This document shows positions 27,893 to 40,500 of a DNA stretch of 40,500 nucleotides, in pieces. A program made the position numbers and the translations under genes. The stretch's first letter is position 1; the number at the start of each line of letters is the position of its first letter. Source of the DNA: Hysterium pulicare CBS 123377 (Eukaryota > Ascomycota > Dothideomycetes > Hysteriales > Hysteriaceae); contig AJFK01000587.1 of the NCBI GenBank assembly GCA_000467715.1, forward strand, positions 1-40,500, read 5' to 3'. The notes under the pieces were generated by a model. That model was not told the DNA's origin. It searched no databases and saw only the letters and a program-made list of their open reading frames with translations.

Positions 27893-30800
27893 ACCCTTTC
27901 TTACTGTTCAAAACGGGGATCTGGTCGCCCTTAATTGTTTCGTTAGGCCAGTCACGCTTCTGGAACCACGATATATGAAACAAAGAATAACTAGTACTGT
28001 AAAGATTTCGTATTTTTGACAGTTTCCTATGAATCAATAAGTATCTAACACATCCAGGCCGCGAGAAACAGCTGCCTACACAGGATAGACCAGGTAATAG
28101 TGGGTACATTCAGACTTGATACTTACGGTCGCTATCGAGAAAGGTCAGAAAGGAAGTTCAAATTCGTAAAGATGATCCAGATGCGATGTTCATTGTGTTT
28201 CAAAGCGCATACCTCCAGTTCAAATTATTCGTATCAATATATCTGTAGCTGGTATCAGTTGAGAAACCTTTCAATGGTGCAATTACCTTAATTCAAATAA
28301 ACCAACCCTTTGCGTGCCCGAAGTGATAACTACCTGCACCAGAGAATCGAGCACAAGCGCCAGCATCTGCGCGCATCCGCCTGACAATTAAGCACATGCG
28401 CCGGAGAAGAAATCGAGGAATGGAACCTTCTCTCCGTGACTTCGACGAGAACTTCTAACCAGCGTATGCTAAACTCATTGTTGCGGTCGCCACACGGAGA
28501 TGAAGGCTGAAAAGGCGCATAGAAAGTTGAATTGGCTTTGTCAGATTGGATGGAATTGAACAGGGTACAGTGTAGATGTACTGTCGCGGATGTCGGCTTC
28601 CTTGGTTTGTCGGTACGGAGGAGTGGAATGAGGGCGCGCTCTTTTATTCCAATACTCCAGCCCTTACCCGGAGGCAGATGCCTTTGGAAGAGAGAGGATG
28701 CAATCGATGGAGGATTGGAGATGGTTGAATTTTCGAGGTGACGTTATCTTACAAAGCCTTCAGTGATCGTGCCAAGTGAGTCGGACATCATAGTCAAAAT
28801 GAAGTTATATCTATGTAGAAACAATAGATTGGGCCCTTTCAGCCACAACTTGTCACGAACAGATGCATGAAGAGTGAGGTTCAGAGGAGGCTCGGCGGAG
28901 CTATCGGCTATGTACATGGCATGGCGCACGTGCCACACTACAACCGTTCTAGATCCGCAAATGGTGGCAAAGCCCTTTCACGATACCCTCATTCTCATCT
29001 AGATGTAAGCATACCTGATGGCCCTCAGTTTGTTTCGCGATTCACTCGTCTCTTCTGCCCCTCAAATGCAGACGCTCTGCCAACGTCCCGCTTCCATTCT
29101 TGCTTCCTCCTATGCAACTGAGACGCTAACTCTATGAAGACAGCTTCCATTGCTTGAACAGATTGGCGACATCTCTCCTTGTCAGACGGCGTCACCTTGA
29201 TAGCGCCACACAGAACTGTTCGCTCTCGAGATGACCCGTAACCCCTCTCTCTTAAATATACTGCCACAGTCCGCACACGCAGCTCAATCCTGAAACACCA
29301 CTTTCTTATACCATCTGGAGTTGTTGAGATGTCTGACCCACAGACAGACTGTTCCTCAACTTCCTCCGCCTTCTCAAACCTTTCTCGATGATATTGACGA
29401 TGCCATTGGCCCCTAGAAGTGCATCACCCAATGCATCACGTCTTCGCTCCCATAAGACGCCCATCCAACTGTACGGAATGGAGATTTGGGTAAAGGGCGG
29501 TTGGTAGCCAAGGGGAAGACCATGGAACGGATAGAATTCAAGAGCGATTCGAGGACACTAGAGGAGGATCCTATAGCTAGGCATTATTTGATCGTTAAAT
29601 ATAATAGATACGATATGGCTGTGGAGGATGGCAAGGAGGTTGGAAAGAAGGCAACGTATGCGCGAATATCAGCGGCTACGAGGCAGATTCTTCGGTCGGT
29701 CCTTTCATGGTGCGATGCAAACGCGTCCAGCTTGCGAGCATCGTCGCAGTTTCTCCACGATACGAGAAGCTTAAGGCCACCAACTTACCTATTAACTACC
29801 CTCTCTCAACGCACTAGAACAGGTAATAATGCTACATGCGAATTTTGCTAGAAACCCAATTTAGGTTCCCTTTTTAATGCCCACGGGTTCTCTTCAACCT
29901 GAAGTTTCACCGACCGATCTTGACGAAAAACTCGGCATGGCCCAAGACCACCGTGGGTGAGACAACCAAATCAGTGATTGGAATCACCGGTTGGTATTTG
30001 AGTAGAGGTATTATACAACCTAACTCGCAGTTCCACTGCCAGAGATCTTCTTTTCCTTAACCCGAAATCAGGAAACTTGCTTGTGGCGGATTCTCTCCCT
30101 GTTGCAGTACTCTTGTTTGTTCTCTATCCCACATGAATACTCTATCTTCTGCCTCTTTCGATTCCCCTACCGAGATTCTCAAGCCTTGCAAAAAGTTCTG
30201 CCGCAAGTGTAGATCACAAACCAGTTCAAAAGTGGACGTGTGGCCTCCTCGGAACTCCATGGCTGATCGGCACCATTCCCGTGATTGTTTTCTCTCCGAA
30301 TTCTCCGAGCTCTTCTTCCTGGAATTCACATCCAGTGTTGGAACTCTCGTATGGCGCGATGGGGTCCACTGATTGCATCGGAACCCTCTTGCTTTAAGCT
30401 GAGTATGCCGCCTCTACTATTCGGCAATGACACTGTGATTGGATATTCTCTAGCTCTTCGAAATCGCCACAGCTAGGTTTTAAGAAGTGACCCTGAGGCG
30501 GAAAGACAAATTATGTGGTGCGCTGTATCACCTCTTAAGACATCTCCATAAAGATCCTTTCTTAAGTGAGAACATTATAAGTGAAGATTCCTTCTTTAGC
30601 TGAGACTTTATTAGTAACCGCTATAACCTCTAAAGACCTGTTCGCCACGTCATGCAATTATCATACGTGCCCAGACTATAACCTTTTTGCTACTATCATC
30701 ACACCTTCCACCCGTCATTATTTTAGACCAATATAATATATGTCTCCGTAATTAGCGACTCGAGTCTCGTAACTCAACCTCCCATGAAGACGTATGTATA

Positions 30801-31063
30801 AGGTCCTCTCAAGCAATTCTAATGATGCGGAGTAGGCCACGAGGATAAGTTTGCGTGCTAAATCCTTCGCACCCATAGCTCTCGCAACTTTGGATTATGT
30901 AATACATCTCCCTTAGCTTGTAATTCCTCCCTGCCTCTCTTTTGCCTCCAACGAAGTCGCTGAACTGGCCATGATTGCGCGAGTTGAAGCTCTCCATATA
31001 CTAGACTCGCTGCTAACAGCACGTGATGCGTCGCTATTTTCGAAATTGCAGCAGCGCCCAAGC

Positions 31064-31088
31064 ACACGCCCACGCCCACGCCCACGCT
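31064..31088. repeat. (CCCACG)n hexanucleotide microsatellite
   Basis: Four units of CACGCC/CCCACG run from about 31064 to 31088. No gene context supports a function. Confidence 0.8.
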
Positions 31089-34000
31089 CATTCCCAGCAC
31101 GGCCTATTGTAAAACGTCTTGCGGATCTTATGCGACTCCTCCATGTCCCGATGCGTAAGCCAGTGATACTTTGGACAAGTATGTGACAAAGATCAAAACT
31201 TTTTTGAAAGGGTAGGGTATCGAGGGTTTATAATAACTCGCCACTAGGAGCCGGCGAAGTTGGCTAGGAAGGACCAGATTACATCACTTCAACGGCTGGA
31301 TGTGTAGTAAGCGATCTCGGCTGAATCATAGAGTCGATGAAGTTGAGAGGTAACAGCAGTGAATTTACGGCTGGATGATCCTAATTTTACGTCATAACCC
31401 ATACGCTTGGTATAGTGTTGAAAGTATATCCAACAGTATTGTCCACAGAGTGCTGCGGCCACCTCGCTTCTTGGCAAGGGCGTTGCTTGCTGTGCTATGC
31501 TGTGCAAAATCAGCGCAGCCACCATCTGATTTGTAAGAGCTATGTTTGGTACGCTGTGCATGATCGGATATGGTCACCTCGCTCTTCGCTAGTGTGGGGA
31601 ACATGCCTCTAGTGACTTACGATTATGGATGTCGGAACAGATAAGGGGCAAATAATGCAACCAATAGGGAACTCGGAGAGCCGCTGCTATACTTCCATTT
31701 GAGGTGTGTTAGTTATTCTTACACTATTCTCTCTCGCGGGCTTTTGATTGGATTGCTTTTTCCCAGACATTGGTGGGTTTTGTTCTCCTTGAGGGTGGCT
31801 CAATCATTATCACAAAGAGCTGCGGCCGAGAGAACGGAAATGTATTTACGCAAATTCCGACTTCTGTGCTGTTAGTTAGAAGAGTTGGTGTTGGTAATAG
31901 ATGTTGTCGTTGCCATGAAATGAGATGGTTGCACAACATTCAGGTATGGATTAGCGCGTTTCGATTTGATTGGCCCGACTGTCCAATGTTTTTGAATCGC
32001 TTCAAAATTTGGACAATTCAACTGATTATCCCAATACTCATCCAATAGGCCTTACAAATGCCTACCACAATCAAAATGCGCGACTGATATGGCGATGGGC
32101 CCTGCCTTAGGCTTTCGCCGCTCGTGGCAAGTTCTTGGCAATTGTGAAATGTAAGAGTTAAAATTATCTAGCTGACCATAAGAGTTATTGCCCAGTCATA
32201 GAAACTCTGAACATTAGCGCTTCTGCTTTGAGACACACAACTCCATCCATTCATGCCTAGCCGCTTATCTCAGAGCTCAAGTGGCCGGACTCAACTTTGG
32301 CTCAGCCTCAGCGTCAACTGCTTAGGGTGATCCGACTGTTCCTCAGCCTCCTGGCCCTTTTCGCCACCCATACTCAGTCCCGTTTCTGGGTCCCCGCTGT
32401 CATTGGACATTTGCTGGCGTCTCTATTTGAGAAAGTGGAAACTTTACACGATCATCTACGAAAGTTCGGTTTCGGGAACGCAAGGCTCGGAACTAGAGCT
32501 GCTTCTAATGAGAGTAGATGCAATATCTCCCTTCAGCCCCTTCAAGCAGAATGAATCGTGTTTCCTCTGTTGCTTTTATTGATGTGAGACTACTTCCTGA
32601 CAATGACAGGTACGCTGAACAGATCGCGTCTTTCCTGCCATTCGGTCTTCTTATTCTCTCGTGCTTTCCTCCCGGTCCCTCCGCTCCTCCTTTTCATTTC
32701 TATTGCAGTTAAGCTCTTAGGGTCTCTCCTTTACAAAGCTCCCATTTGCTACAATTCAATCCGAAAAACTTATTCTAGTTCCACGCAATGGTAAAGAAAC
32801 AAAGCTCGCCGAAGCCCTTCGCAAAGCCCAAGAGGATGGCGGCGGATAAGATATTGTTAATGTGAATGGTAAATCGAATTTTAGAAAACTTAAGCCAGGA
32901 ACAAAGAGAATCTATAACAGATAGTTAGCCCTGTAGCGTATCTGTGGGTTACATCCGCGGTAGAATCTTTTACCAATGACGTCCACATGAATTTGTGCGA
33001 TAGAGACCTAGCTCATCTCCATACGATCTACACGCATTACGAAAGTTCCAAACACACATAAGGTCACTTCGGAAACAGGGATGTCGAATGAATGAGAAAA
33101 GGGCTAATAGAAGGCATAACGTGCTTTCTAATGTCTAGAACCGGGCCTCAGAATAGTGCACCTCATAGAGTCAATATAAAATAGGACAAAAGCAGGTTCT
33201 GAAAAGGAGACGGCCCCATTCAAAGCTCAAATGAGAGTTTTCACTATACCCAGTCTCCGCTAACGACTTTGAAGTCCCGAAGTGAGTCTTTCTTCTTTAA
33301 ATAAGTCCAAAAAGCGGGCCCAGGAGAGCAAGACTAACGCCTGGATGACATTGTAGTACTCTGAGCTTAGGCGAATGCGATGACAACCCCCCCACTCTCT
33401 CTTTCCACTGCATCCACTCAAAATCACTATTAAGTGGTCTAGAAGTGACGCTCCATGTGTCACCGGACCATGTTAATTCAACATACCCTTAGAGTCTTAC
33501 CGATTCCATCATCAACCAAGGACCCTAGAAGGACGGTGGTCTTTTGCCTGAAGACCAGAGGGACCACATTTTCCATGCCATCCCCCAAGCGAACACCCGT
33601 TCCGATCAGCAGTAGACTCGGGACGAAGCACGTAGCATGAGGAAATGCGACGTTGAATGGTGACATAAGATGTCATCCCGTACGAAGCCTCGAGAGATCG
33701 GCTGCCTGAACTTGGGAACCTATACCCAAAGTTGTCGCAGAGACATACGTAATGGTACAAAACATAGGTCTCAAAGCGATGGGCCGATTATCGGCCCAGC
33801 GAGGCGCGAAAACTTCCACTTCCAGGTAACAGCCAGAGGAAAGCCTCTACTGTAGGCTTGAATTATGCAACTGGGCAGGGCAAGCCAAAAATCACTGCCG
33901 ACTCAGAACGAAGATTCGTGGTTCTTAAACCATATGAGAATGGATACGGACGGACAGGAAATTCAACATCTCCTTTCACGCAGTACCGGAGAGAACTTAT

Positions 34001-36918
34001 GTGTTATGAAGGCCAAGAGGCGCGATGACCCGGCCAACTACCATGAGTGGCGGTTAAGGTTTCCAGATCATCCAAATCAACATGGACATGGCGCTGTCTT
34101 TGAGAAATCTCGGGTAGGTCGTTCTCTTGTCTTCCTCCTCTCATACTCCCGAATCTCGTGTACATTTCGTGTCTCGTTGGCAGCCTCGCTGTCTGGCTTC
34201 GGCCTTTACAATGTTACGAAGATGCTGACACATTCATTCAGTGGATATTTCAAGACCCTGCGAAAGGACTTGAACTCTCCACTGCTCTAACGATCGAGAA
34301 AATTTAAACGACCGCCGAGGACGCCATCGCTCTCCTGAACACTATTTGGGTGCGTACGGACGACATACCCTGCTAGCCCGACTCCCGTGTCTCCTTTCAT
34401 AGCACCATCCTTCCAGCCGCCATCGGTGATTTTCGCACACTACGTCTTTTCCAATACTACCCAGGTATTCCAATGCAGTTACCAGACCAAGCCGGTGCGC
34501 GAGGACCTCTTGATACTAGCCTTTAGCTCAAGGCTGGCCAAAATGACTGTCTTTTTCATAGCCTCCGCAGCATATTTCTGCACGGTTATGCCAGTGGACC
34601 CAAACGCGGAAGATTTACAAGCGTTCGAGCAGCGTTAGGATGTGCGTGGTCTCCGCGCCCCTTCAAAACCAGTACGGCAAGCGGGAGATAAAAAGGTATT
34701 AAGATCAAACAAATCACAGCTCAAAAATCTCATCGGCGTCCTATCAGGCCTGAGAGTGCAACAGAAAAGGGGCGAAGACTTTGACCGCGTCGACAGTCTG
34801 CGGGCTCGAGGGTCGTCGACCACGGATCCCTCGGGATCTCATGACTTAGGAAAGATCATATTGATGAAGCGCTGAGGTCACGTGTCGCTCAGTTCCTGCA
34901 AGGATGTAACGAAAATGTCGACGAAAGCTGCTCAGTGGAACAACACTCGAGACTCCATATGGAACTACTTGTTGACTGCCTGGCCCGTCGACTCCTAGCA
35001 GGTCCACGTGTGGAGCCGAACAGTGTCCAGACGAAATCTCACCGAAAGAACGAGGACGACATGACCGCCGACTGCGGTCTGACTTTCTCTCCGATCATGA
35101 ACGAATCGAAGACGCTCCTACGTGGGAAACAGTCTAGTCTCCTCGGTTGTGGCTCCTTTCGCGGCCGAAGTGAGCTTACGAAACATTACTGAATGGTGCA
35201 TGTAGAATACGGGGCGTTCGATCGGCCTTTCCCGTGTCCCAAGTCCCTTTGTTAGGGACCGGGTGATGTGCAAATCGAAGGAAGTGCGTCAGCATAGAGC
35301 AATCACGTTGAGACTTTCCACGGAAAAGCCCACGCGCCGAACCTTCCGTCATTTGCCAATCCGGACAAGGGCTCGTTGCGCTCTCTGCACCGCGAGGGCA
35401 TTCACATGGAAGGCGGAGGCCTTATAAGACACACACGGCGAACCCATAGCAAGAAGGAAGGTCTCTTCAAGCAGCATTTATTGTGCCCGGAATGCTGAAG
35501 AGGGATGATGAAGACAAGGTGGTCGACTTCGAAGCCGAAACCGATACAACTGTTGGTAGCAACCGGTTGGACGACACGATGACGATACATACGGCAAGCA
35601 TTGTGCCAGAGGCAGCTATCGATGCGGTGTCTGGTGCCCAAATTCCAGCGTCGTCGGTGGAGTCCGCAAATTATTCAGAGAACTACACCCTCAGGCGCCA
35701 GATATCTTAAGCCTGGAAATCTCCCCAGTCATTGCCTCATCAACAAGTTCGTAAACCCTTGCTTTAACGACATCCTCTGGCGCATTGACTTTTAACTCCC
35801 AGAATTGGAAACCCGGTTCAAGGATTAATTCCACGAGCGGCAGACGGAGGCTAGCCTATGGCCCTGCCACTATTTTCCCGAACTCCGCAACGTTCCGACA
35901 GACATCTTCTGCTGAAATGCAATCCTGCAGCATTGTATGCCCCATCCCTCCACTGGCGATATTTCTCAAGAGTGTACGCCATGAGGAAGCGGCTCGATAG
36001 GAATCGTGACCCATACAGCTCCGTCCACGGAACCCTCCGAAGGAACCCGCCCCCGTGCACCTTACTATCGACACGTACTCATCACAGTTCCGTGCCAACC
36101 TTTGGATGTCCCGCGGAGTTAGCTCCCTTTACCCCTGCCTTCGAGAAACGACAGGATGTCAGAGACACGGGAAACGGTTAGGTCTGAAGTCTGCGGCAGC
36201 CTCCTAACATTGACGACAGCAAGTCTGACTGTCTGGTCCGCTTCCCTGTCCTTCCACTTCCGCTCTGTTGCGTGAACCGTCTATTCTAGTACCGAATTTA
36301 TGGATAGGAAGCATGTCTCTACCCTATCCACTGTCCTCTTCTCCTATTGTGTCTTGCCTAGGTGTTTGTAGTAGATGTTCAGGATGAATGCGTAACGATC
36401 TAAAGGACAAAAGGTACTTATATGGGTACAAGAGAACTTAGAGTGAAAGTGACTGCGTCTATTTTGGACCTTCTAGAAGCTTAGCGAACCTAAAGTTGGT
36501 GGATGGTACAAGTGAATGACCCACGTCACGGCAATGTGTACTAAGTAGTCTTTATGCAGCAACTTGACATCTGAAGTCTGGTAGATGACCCACACCCTTC
36601 TAACGTACTTTCTCTTCGTATACTTGACTTTCTGTCCACGCCACACGTCTTGCAATGTCCTCCCCGCGGGCCTTGACGCTTCTATTAACACTGGATCCAT
36701 TGATCATACGCAACCGTGGTACTTACTTCAAAGGCGATGTGTTCAACGTTTTGTTTTAGTGCCCCTATGTTATCCAGATTTTTGAATTGCTACTGTCGAT
36801 GGCACTCTTAACTGTACAGTAGGGTCACTTAGATTCGCCAACACAAGCTTTGCGGACCGGCTATAGGAGCATGAAGAGCAACTTCGAGTGAGCCTAGAGT
36901 CAATAGATGCTGCTGCTG

Positions 36919-36930
36919 TGTGACGTCACA
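36919..36930. promoter_or_regulatory. 12-bp palindrome containing a perfect CRE
   Basis: TGTGACGTCACA is fully self-complementary and contains TGACGTCA, the consensus for ATF/CREB-type bZIP factors. It lies in gene-poor DNA, with a CACGTG and a hairpin within 30 bp. A former promoter or a transposon end is possible. Confidence 0.4.
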
Positions 36931-36943
36931 AATACGGTATCAC

Positions 36944-36960
36944 GTGCTGCCGGGCAGCAC
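36944..36960. repeat. GC-rich hairpin
   Basis: GTGCTGCC at 36944-36951 and GGCAGCAC at 36953-36960 form an 8-bp perfect stem with a single central base. It directly overlaps a CACGTG (36941-36946). Confidence 0.6.
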
Positions 36961-38253
36961 ATCTAAATCACGAGCGACAAGTCTACGCCATTTCTTGATA
37001 CAACAAAGGAGAAGGTGCATGCTCGGTGCCGGATTGCCTTAATTAATTTTTGCGTTGATCACCGCGGTGCCATTCTGGCGACTTCAGCAAGACAACATTC
37101 TGCCTGTCTCTCGTGCATTTCCCTTCTTGCACGTTGTCAGCGGCCAGGTGCTGCTCCCAGGCGTGGTCCATCTTTCGTGCTCTCGGCTTTTTGATTGAGC
37201 CGCCCGCCTTTTCTAGTTGGAGAGCCCGCCTGATTGTTCGCCTCTGCTTCGTCGCCGGACCAGGCTACAACGGGACTCCCAAGCAGGATGCCCTACTCTG
37301 GAGCGGAGGGCCTGTAGTGAAACGCTGGATTTGGGAAACCGTGACGGCAGCAATGCTGGTGCAACATTGAACCATTGCCTCGTACAACTCCCCTAGCCTA
37401 CCGCATCTAAATACCTCCATCTTTTTAACATGTATATTATCCGGCTCGTCCTTCCACAGAGAGGCAAGCATATTCAATCAAAGACTCAGGTCAGGCCCAT
37501 CCGGTTGTCGTTTCAACTTGGCCCAAAGACATTCTCGAATTGCGCCGCTGTAAGAAGATAGAAGGCCGAAGGACCCTAGACTAGGACGAGAGATTCGTGT
37601 GAAGTTGCGTAGATGCCAGAACGATTGTGTGTGGCGTACTGGATGCAGTAGGCAGGGGTTGCGAGTGGTGCTGGGTTGAGCAGGGCGTCGCACGCAAGGT
37701 AGCGGGTGCGGTGGCTACTATGGAATATCGCTCCTGACTCTGGTTGCTTGAGACGTAGTCGACGAACAGGAGTGCGGAAAAGGGTGCTCTATAGCTTGTA
37801 CATTAGCGTCGATGGAGACTGTGAGGTGTGCCGTTGCGTCTTTCAACCTACCCTAGCCGTGGCACCGCTTGGCTGGCCAGCATTCCCTCTTCCCTTTGAT
37901 ACCGCCACTCATTCCCCCTTCTCCGTTCAGGAAATCGAAAAAGAAGCCTCGTTTGCGCCCCGCCGCTATCTCCTTCAACGCCATGACCCTGATCTCATTT
38001 GCAGGTAGCTTGTGTAGCTTGGTACCATCGTGGGTCTTGTCGTGCACAAGCTGCCCGATTTGGGCGCTATAAATCTCTTTCTAGAAATGACGCTTTGAGT
38101 TTGATCTCTCTTTCAATGACGATGGCTGGCCGACCACGGTTGGAAGAACGTGTTAAGTTGTAGTCAGAGTGGGGTGGAGTTGAGGAGAGTTTGACAAGTA
38201 TTGGGGACCAGTTCTGCCTTTTGCGGTGTAGACAACGGGACGCTGCATCATTT

Positions 38254-38514
38254 CTAGAACGTCATTAATGGTGCGCCGGATTCCCCCGCCAGCGTGCCAC
38301 AATTCAACCACCAGTGCGTTAAGGTAAGTTTCACCGTCGTGTGCTCATCGTTAAAGCTGTGGCTGACTAGGCGTAGTAGCGAGACGACCATATGTCTTTC
38401 GCCGACCGCTTCCTTTAACTGTTTCAATCCATTTGCGAAGACCTGTGGCATCTGATCGAACATGAGCCTAAGGCCGCCTTGCAGCACGTCGACACCTTTA
38501 TCCACTTGTTGCAA
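38254..38514 (-). other. Unassigned protein-like reading
   Basis: The minus frame of 86 codons includes GVDVLQGGLRLMFDQMPQVF and KEAVGERHMVVSLLRLVSHS. It degenerates after the codons at about 38325. From there a different frame (LNALVVELWHAGGGIRRTIN) looks more coding, suggesting a frame change or a small intron starting GTGAAA. Family unknown. Confidence 0.3.
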
Positions 38515-39191
38515 ATCCAGGATAAACTATGGTTAGCCCGACCTTTTACTAGGGTAGCACAACCACAGAATTTTATCAAGAAGAGAGTTATTCTAGAGAC
38601 TGCGAGCGCTCAATGCTATATTAGAGACCATCGACACTAAGGGACAAATCCATTTCGATCAGCAGCGCCCACTGTACTTGCCCGAAAAGCGTATTTTCCA
38701 AGAAGCATAGCTGTACCTTGCTAAGGTGATGCTCTTCAATAGTGGGACCCTAGACCCCGAACATGGGGAGCAGGTTGCTTACTTGCTAACCTAGAGAAAA
38801 GCGCTAGAGCTGTAGAGGTACCGAAAGGCTAAAACCACAAGATCCAGGTTTGGTGAGTAATAAAGGCTCAGTAGGGTTGGGCCGTATTCACGCGCAAGCG
38901 TTGCAGCCCGTTTTAGACCGGGATTGGGAGGGTTCAGACTGGGAACGCAGGGTCCAAACTCAGAAAGGGAGGATTAAGACTGATAAGGGGACGACGAATA
39001 ACTTGGGTGTGGAAGAAGAACTTGATTAAGCTCAATCCCGCGTAAGTGGTGATTATATTTCAAGCTTTCATTCATGGTTGATTTCATTGAATAATGTAAC
39101 GGTGTTGCTTTGATTTTGCGTCGAGTTCTTAATGGGTTTTCTTGCTCCTCGATTGGTGTCATTCCTTGCATTCCTTGCATGTACCGGAGAC
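38515..39191. other. No supported gene
   Basis: No convincing reading frame. A 10-bp duplication (TTCCTTGCAT twice) is present near 39160-39180. Confidence 0.5.
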
Positions 39192-40225
39192 TTAGGTGAC
39201 CATCTCTTCAACCTTTCTGGCTACATCACTGACAGATTCACCTCTTGGGCGCTCTCGCCTCTCTGCCCAACTCCTCAACCAAGCGTTCATGTAGCTGTCG
39301 AACAGTAACGTGATAGGTGGCATGCTGACGGATGAGAGGCACAGGATGCTCAAACGGCTGGGCCCCTACAAAGCGATCCAGCAGCTCCCAGACCTGAGCG
39401 TACCCGTCACTCCCATTAGAAAGTAGAGGCCCCCGGGTGGAGACCGTATAGTCGGTTATGGCGCGTCCACTGTGGAGCAGCTTCGCTATGGAGAGAACCC
39501 TCGCCTCGTACTCACCCTGGTGTTTGTTCTTCTTCAGGTTCTCCTTGTACAGCACGAGCTGGTCTTGTGTCGGGCTGATGTCCGCCGAAGCAATAGCGAG
39601 CAAGAGCTCGAAATGATTGCGCGTCTCCGGTCCCATGGGGTCAAATACAAGGAGCCGGCAAGAGCGAGAGGGATTGACTCTCCGGAACTCAGCAGAGAAG
39701 AGCTCCGGTTCGGCAGAGCTGCTCTCCAGACTCCTGGCAAAAGTGTACATCGTGACGATGGGCGTATAAGCCGGCTGCTTGTGAATGATACTTCGCGGCC
39801 TCAAACACGATGCGTACGTATCCCGCTCGTTTTGCGTCCGTTAATAGCGGCAGAAGGCGAAATCGCCCATGGGGTGATCAGCAGCCAGCAAGACCATAAC
39901 CCCGAGGACCTGAATATGTGAGCCAGGCCCCAACCGCGGTTGTACAACCTCCGTAGCAGCGCACTGCTCCATGATGGCGTAGAAGAATCTCTGGTGGAAG
40001 CCCGCCCGCTTCTCTATCTCCTTCGCCTTGTTCGTCGTCTCTTGCTTCGCAAGCGGGAGTGGGACCGTGTGCAGTGCCTGCAGGGACTTTTGGACGGCGA
40101 GCGAGGTCGCTGTGGTGAGTTCAGTGGGCCGAAACGGACGAGGAGTTAGTTGCCGTGGCTGCGGCTCGCTCTTGATTTTCTTGAGACCCGCTGTCCCTAG
40201 AATTCGCTGCTGTCCATCCGGACAT
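39192..40225 (-). pseudogene. Unassigned soluble protein, multiply frame-broken
   Basis: High-quality coding text runs through three frames. A start at 40225 gives MSGWTAANSRDSGSQENQER. After a change near 40120-40150 comes a second frame with LAKQETTNKAKEIEKRAGFH and FFYAIMEQCAATEVVQ. Near 39860 it hits TAA, while a third frame continues RLLPLLTDAKRAGYVRIVFE and AAKYHSQAAGLYAHRHDVHF. Near 39720-39760 the second frame resumes (the 39238-39804 piece, with FDPMGPETRNHFELLLAIAS and QVWELLDRFVGAQPFEHPV). Close to its TGA (39238) another frame gives GESVSDVARKVEEMVT with TAA at 39192-39194. I recognise no domain. Either it is a pseudogene or the contig end is badly sequenced; the adjacent poly-C run favours some error. 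Confidence 0.45.
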
Positions 40226-40469
40226 GGTAGCCTTGGAATTCCGGTATACTAAAGCGACTTTAAGATTGAGAGACGTGTAAACGTAATGTGGAAGATGCCT
40301 TTCGGGAATAAAGAAAAACTCTTTGATCGGAGCTGGACGCGGATGGTCGGACAAGTGGAACTTATAGAGAAGGTAATAGAATCTGGAGAGAAAAATGAAG
40401 TGCAAGTGTCGGGTCGCGTGAGAATCAGCACATGTCACCTATCGTAGGTTGAAAAGTACCGCTTGCGTC

Positions 40470-40472
<3 letters not shown>

Positions 40473-40500
<28 letters not shown>
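40473..40500. other. Run of 28 C at the contig end
   Basis: The last 28 bases are all C (all G on the other strand). Such homopolymers at contig tips commonly come from no-signal G calls in two-colour sequencing chemistry and are not expected biologically. Treat the terminal sequence as artefact. Confidence 0.75.

Larger units (their letters stand above)
27893..38253. other. Ten kilobases without a supportable gene
   Basis: No frame on either strand exceeds about 141 codons and none matches a family I recognise. The least random are a plus frame at 33865-34120, a minus frame at 29025-29276 (basic, Arg/Glu-rich), a minus frame at 36473-36700 (WRGQKVKYTKRKYVRRVWVI) and a plus frame at 32297-32554. 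Small structured sites are listed separately. This is probably decayed accessory or repeat-derived DNA. Confidence 0.45.

Noticed and set aside
33865-34290. Possible protein-kinase fragment on the plus strand
   Set aside because: STGENLCVMKAK and RFPDHPN faintly recall a kinase N-lobe, but no glycine loop, HRD or DFG is visible.
1-40500. tRNA, rRNA, CRISPR arrays and telomere repeats
   Set aside because: No TTAGGG/CCCTAA arrays, no spaced identical repeats of CRISPR type, and no T-loop GGTTCGANNCC with a pairing acceptor stem seen by eye.
1-40500. Secondary-metabolite backbone gene (PKS, NRPS, terpene synthase)
   Set aside because: No long frame or signature motif (KS, A or DDxxD) anywhere, so the four-gene block is not a classical complete cluster.

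Overview
The window reads as a piece of nuclear DNA from a filamentous ascomycete (Pezizomycotina). The basis is short GT-AG introns of about 44-65 nt with CTAAC/CTGAC-like branch sites, and families largely confined to such fungi: a PTH11-type rhodopsin-domain protein, a fungal HNH-nuclease family, FunK1 kinases and a Tad-clade LINE. It ends in a run of 28 C and begins in AT-rich repeats, so it is probably a whole assembly contig. The sequence alone does not give genus or species.

Layout. 0-6.7 kb is mostly degenerate: a hypothetical membrane protein (321-983, minus), an acidic protein broken by one frameshift (2053-2594, plus), a FunK1 kinase relic (about 3450-4150, minus), a Tad-like LINE relic (4937-5420, minus) and the C-terminal half of an XRCC4-like repair factor broken by several frame changes (about 5580-6726, plus). 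6.9-14.9 kb is the only stretch with intact, recognisable genes: an aldo-keto reductase (6917-7974, minus, 3 exons), a Baeyer-Villiger monooxygenase (9038-10954, minus, 7 exons, 530 aa), a SIS-fold phosphosugar isomerase-like protein (12251-13441, plus, intronless) and a malate/C4-dicarboxylate-type TDT transporter (13748-14926, minus, intronless). 16.6-19.2 kb holds two adjoining decayed genes on the minus strand: a rhodopsin-domain protein lacking its N-terminus and an HNH nuclease with two stops that fit C-to-T decay. A roughly 105-bp tandem repeat in five copies follows (19.3-19.85 kb). From 20 to 39 kb I find no intact gene: only fragments (an F-box-like piece and several unassigned protein-like readings), a 390-bp MITE-like element with a G-rich palindromic core (27019-27408), and small palindromes and microsatellites. 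The right end (39192-40225, minus) carries an unassigned gene readable only by changing frame several times.

How the genes may work together. AKR and BVMO are redox tailoring enzymes, the SIS protein would act on a phosphosugar-like substrate, and the TDT protein moves small organic anions. The four are adjacent and intact while both flanks are decayed. I infer a possible small metabolic cluster, but there is no backbone synthase (PKS, NRPS or terpene synthase) and no pathway regulator in the window, so the product is unknown and the grouping could be chance survival of unrelated genes.
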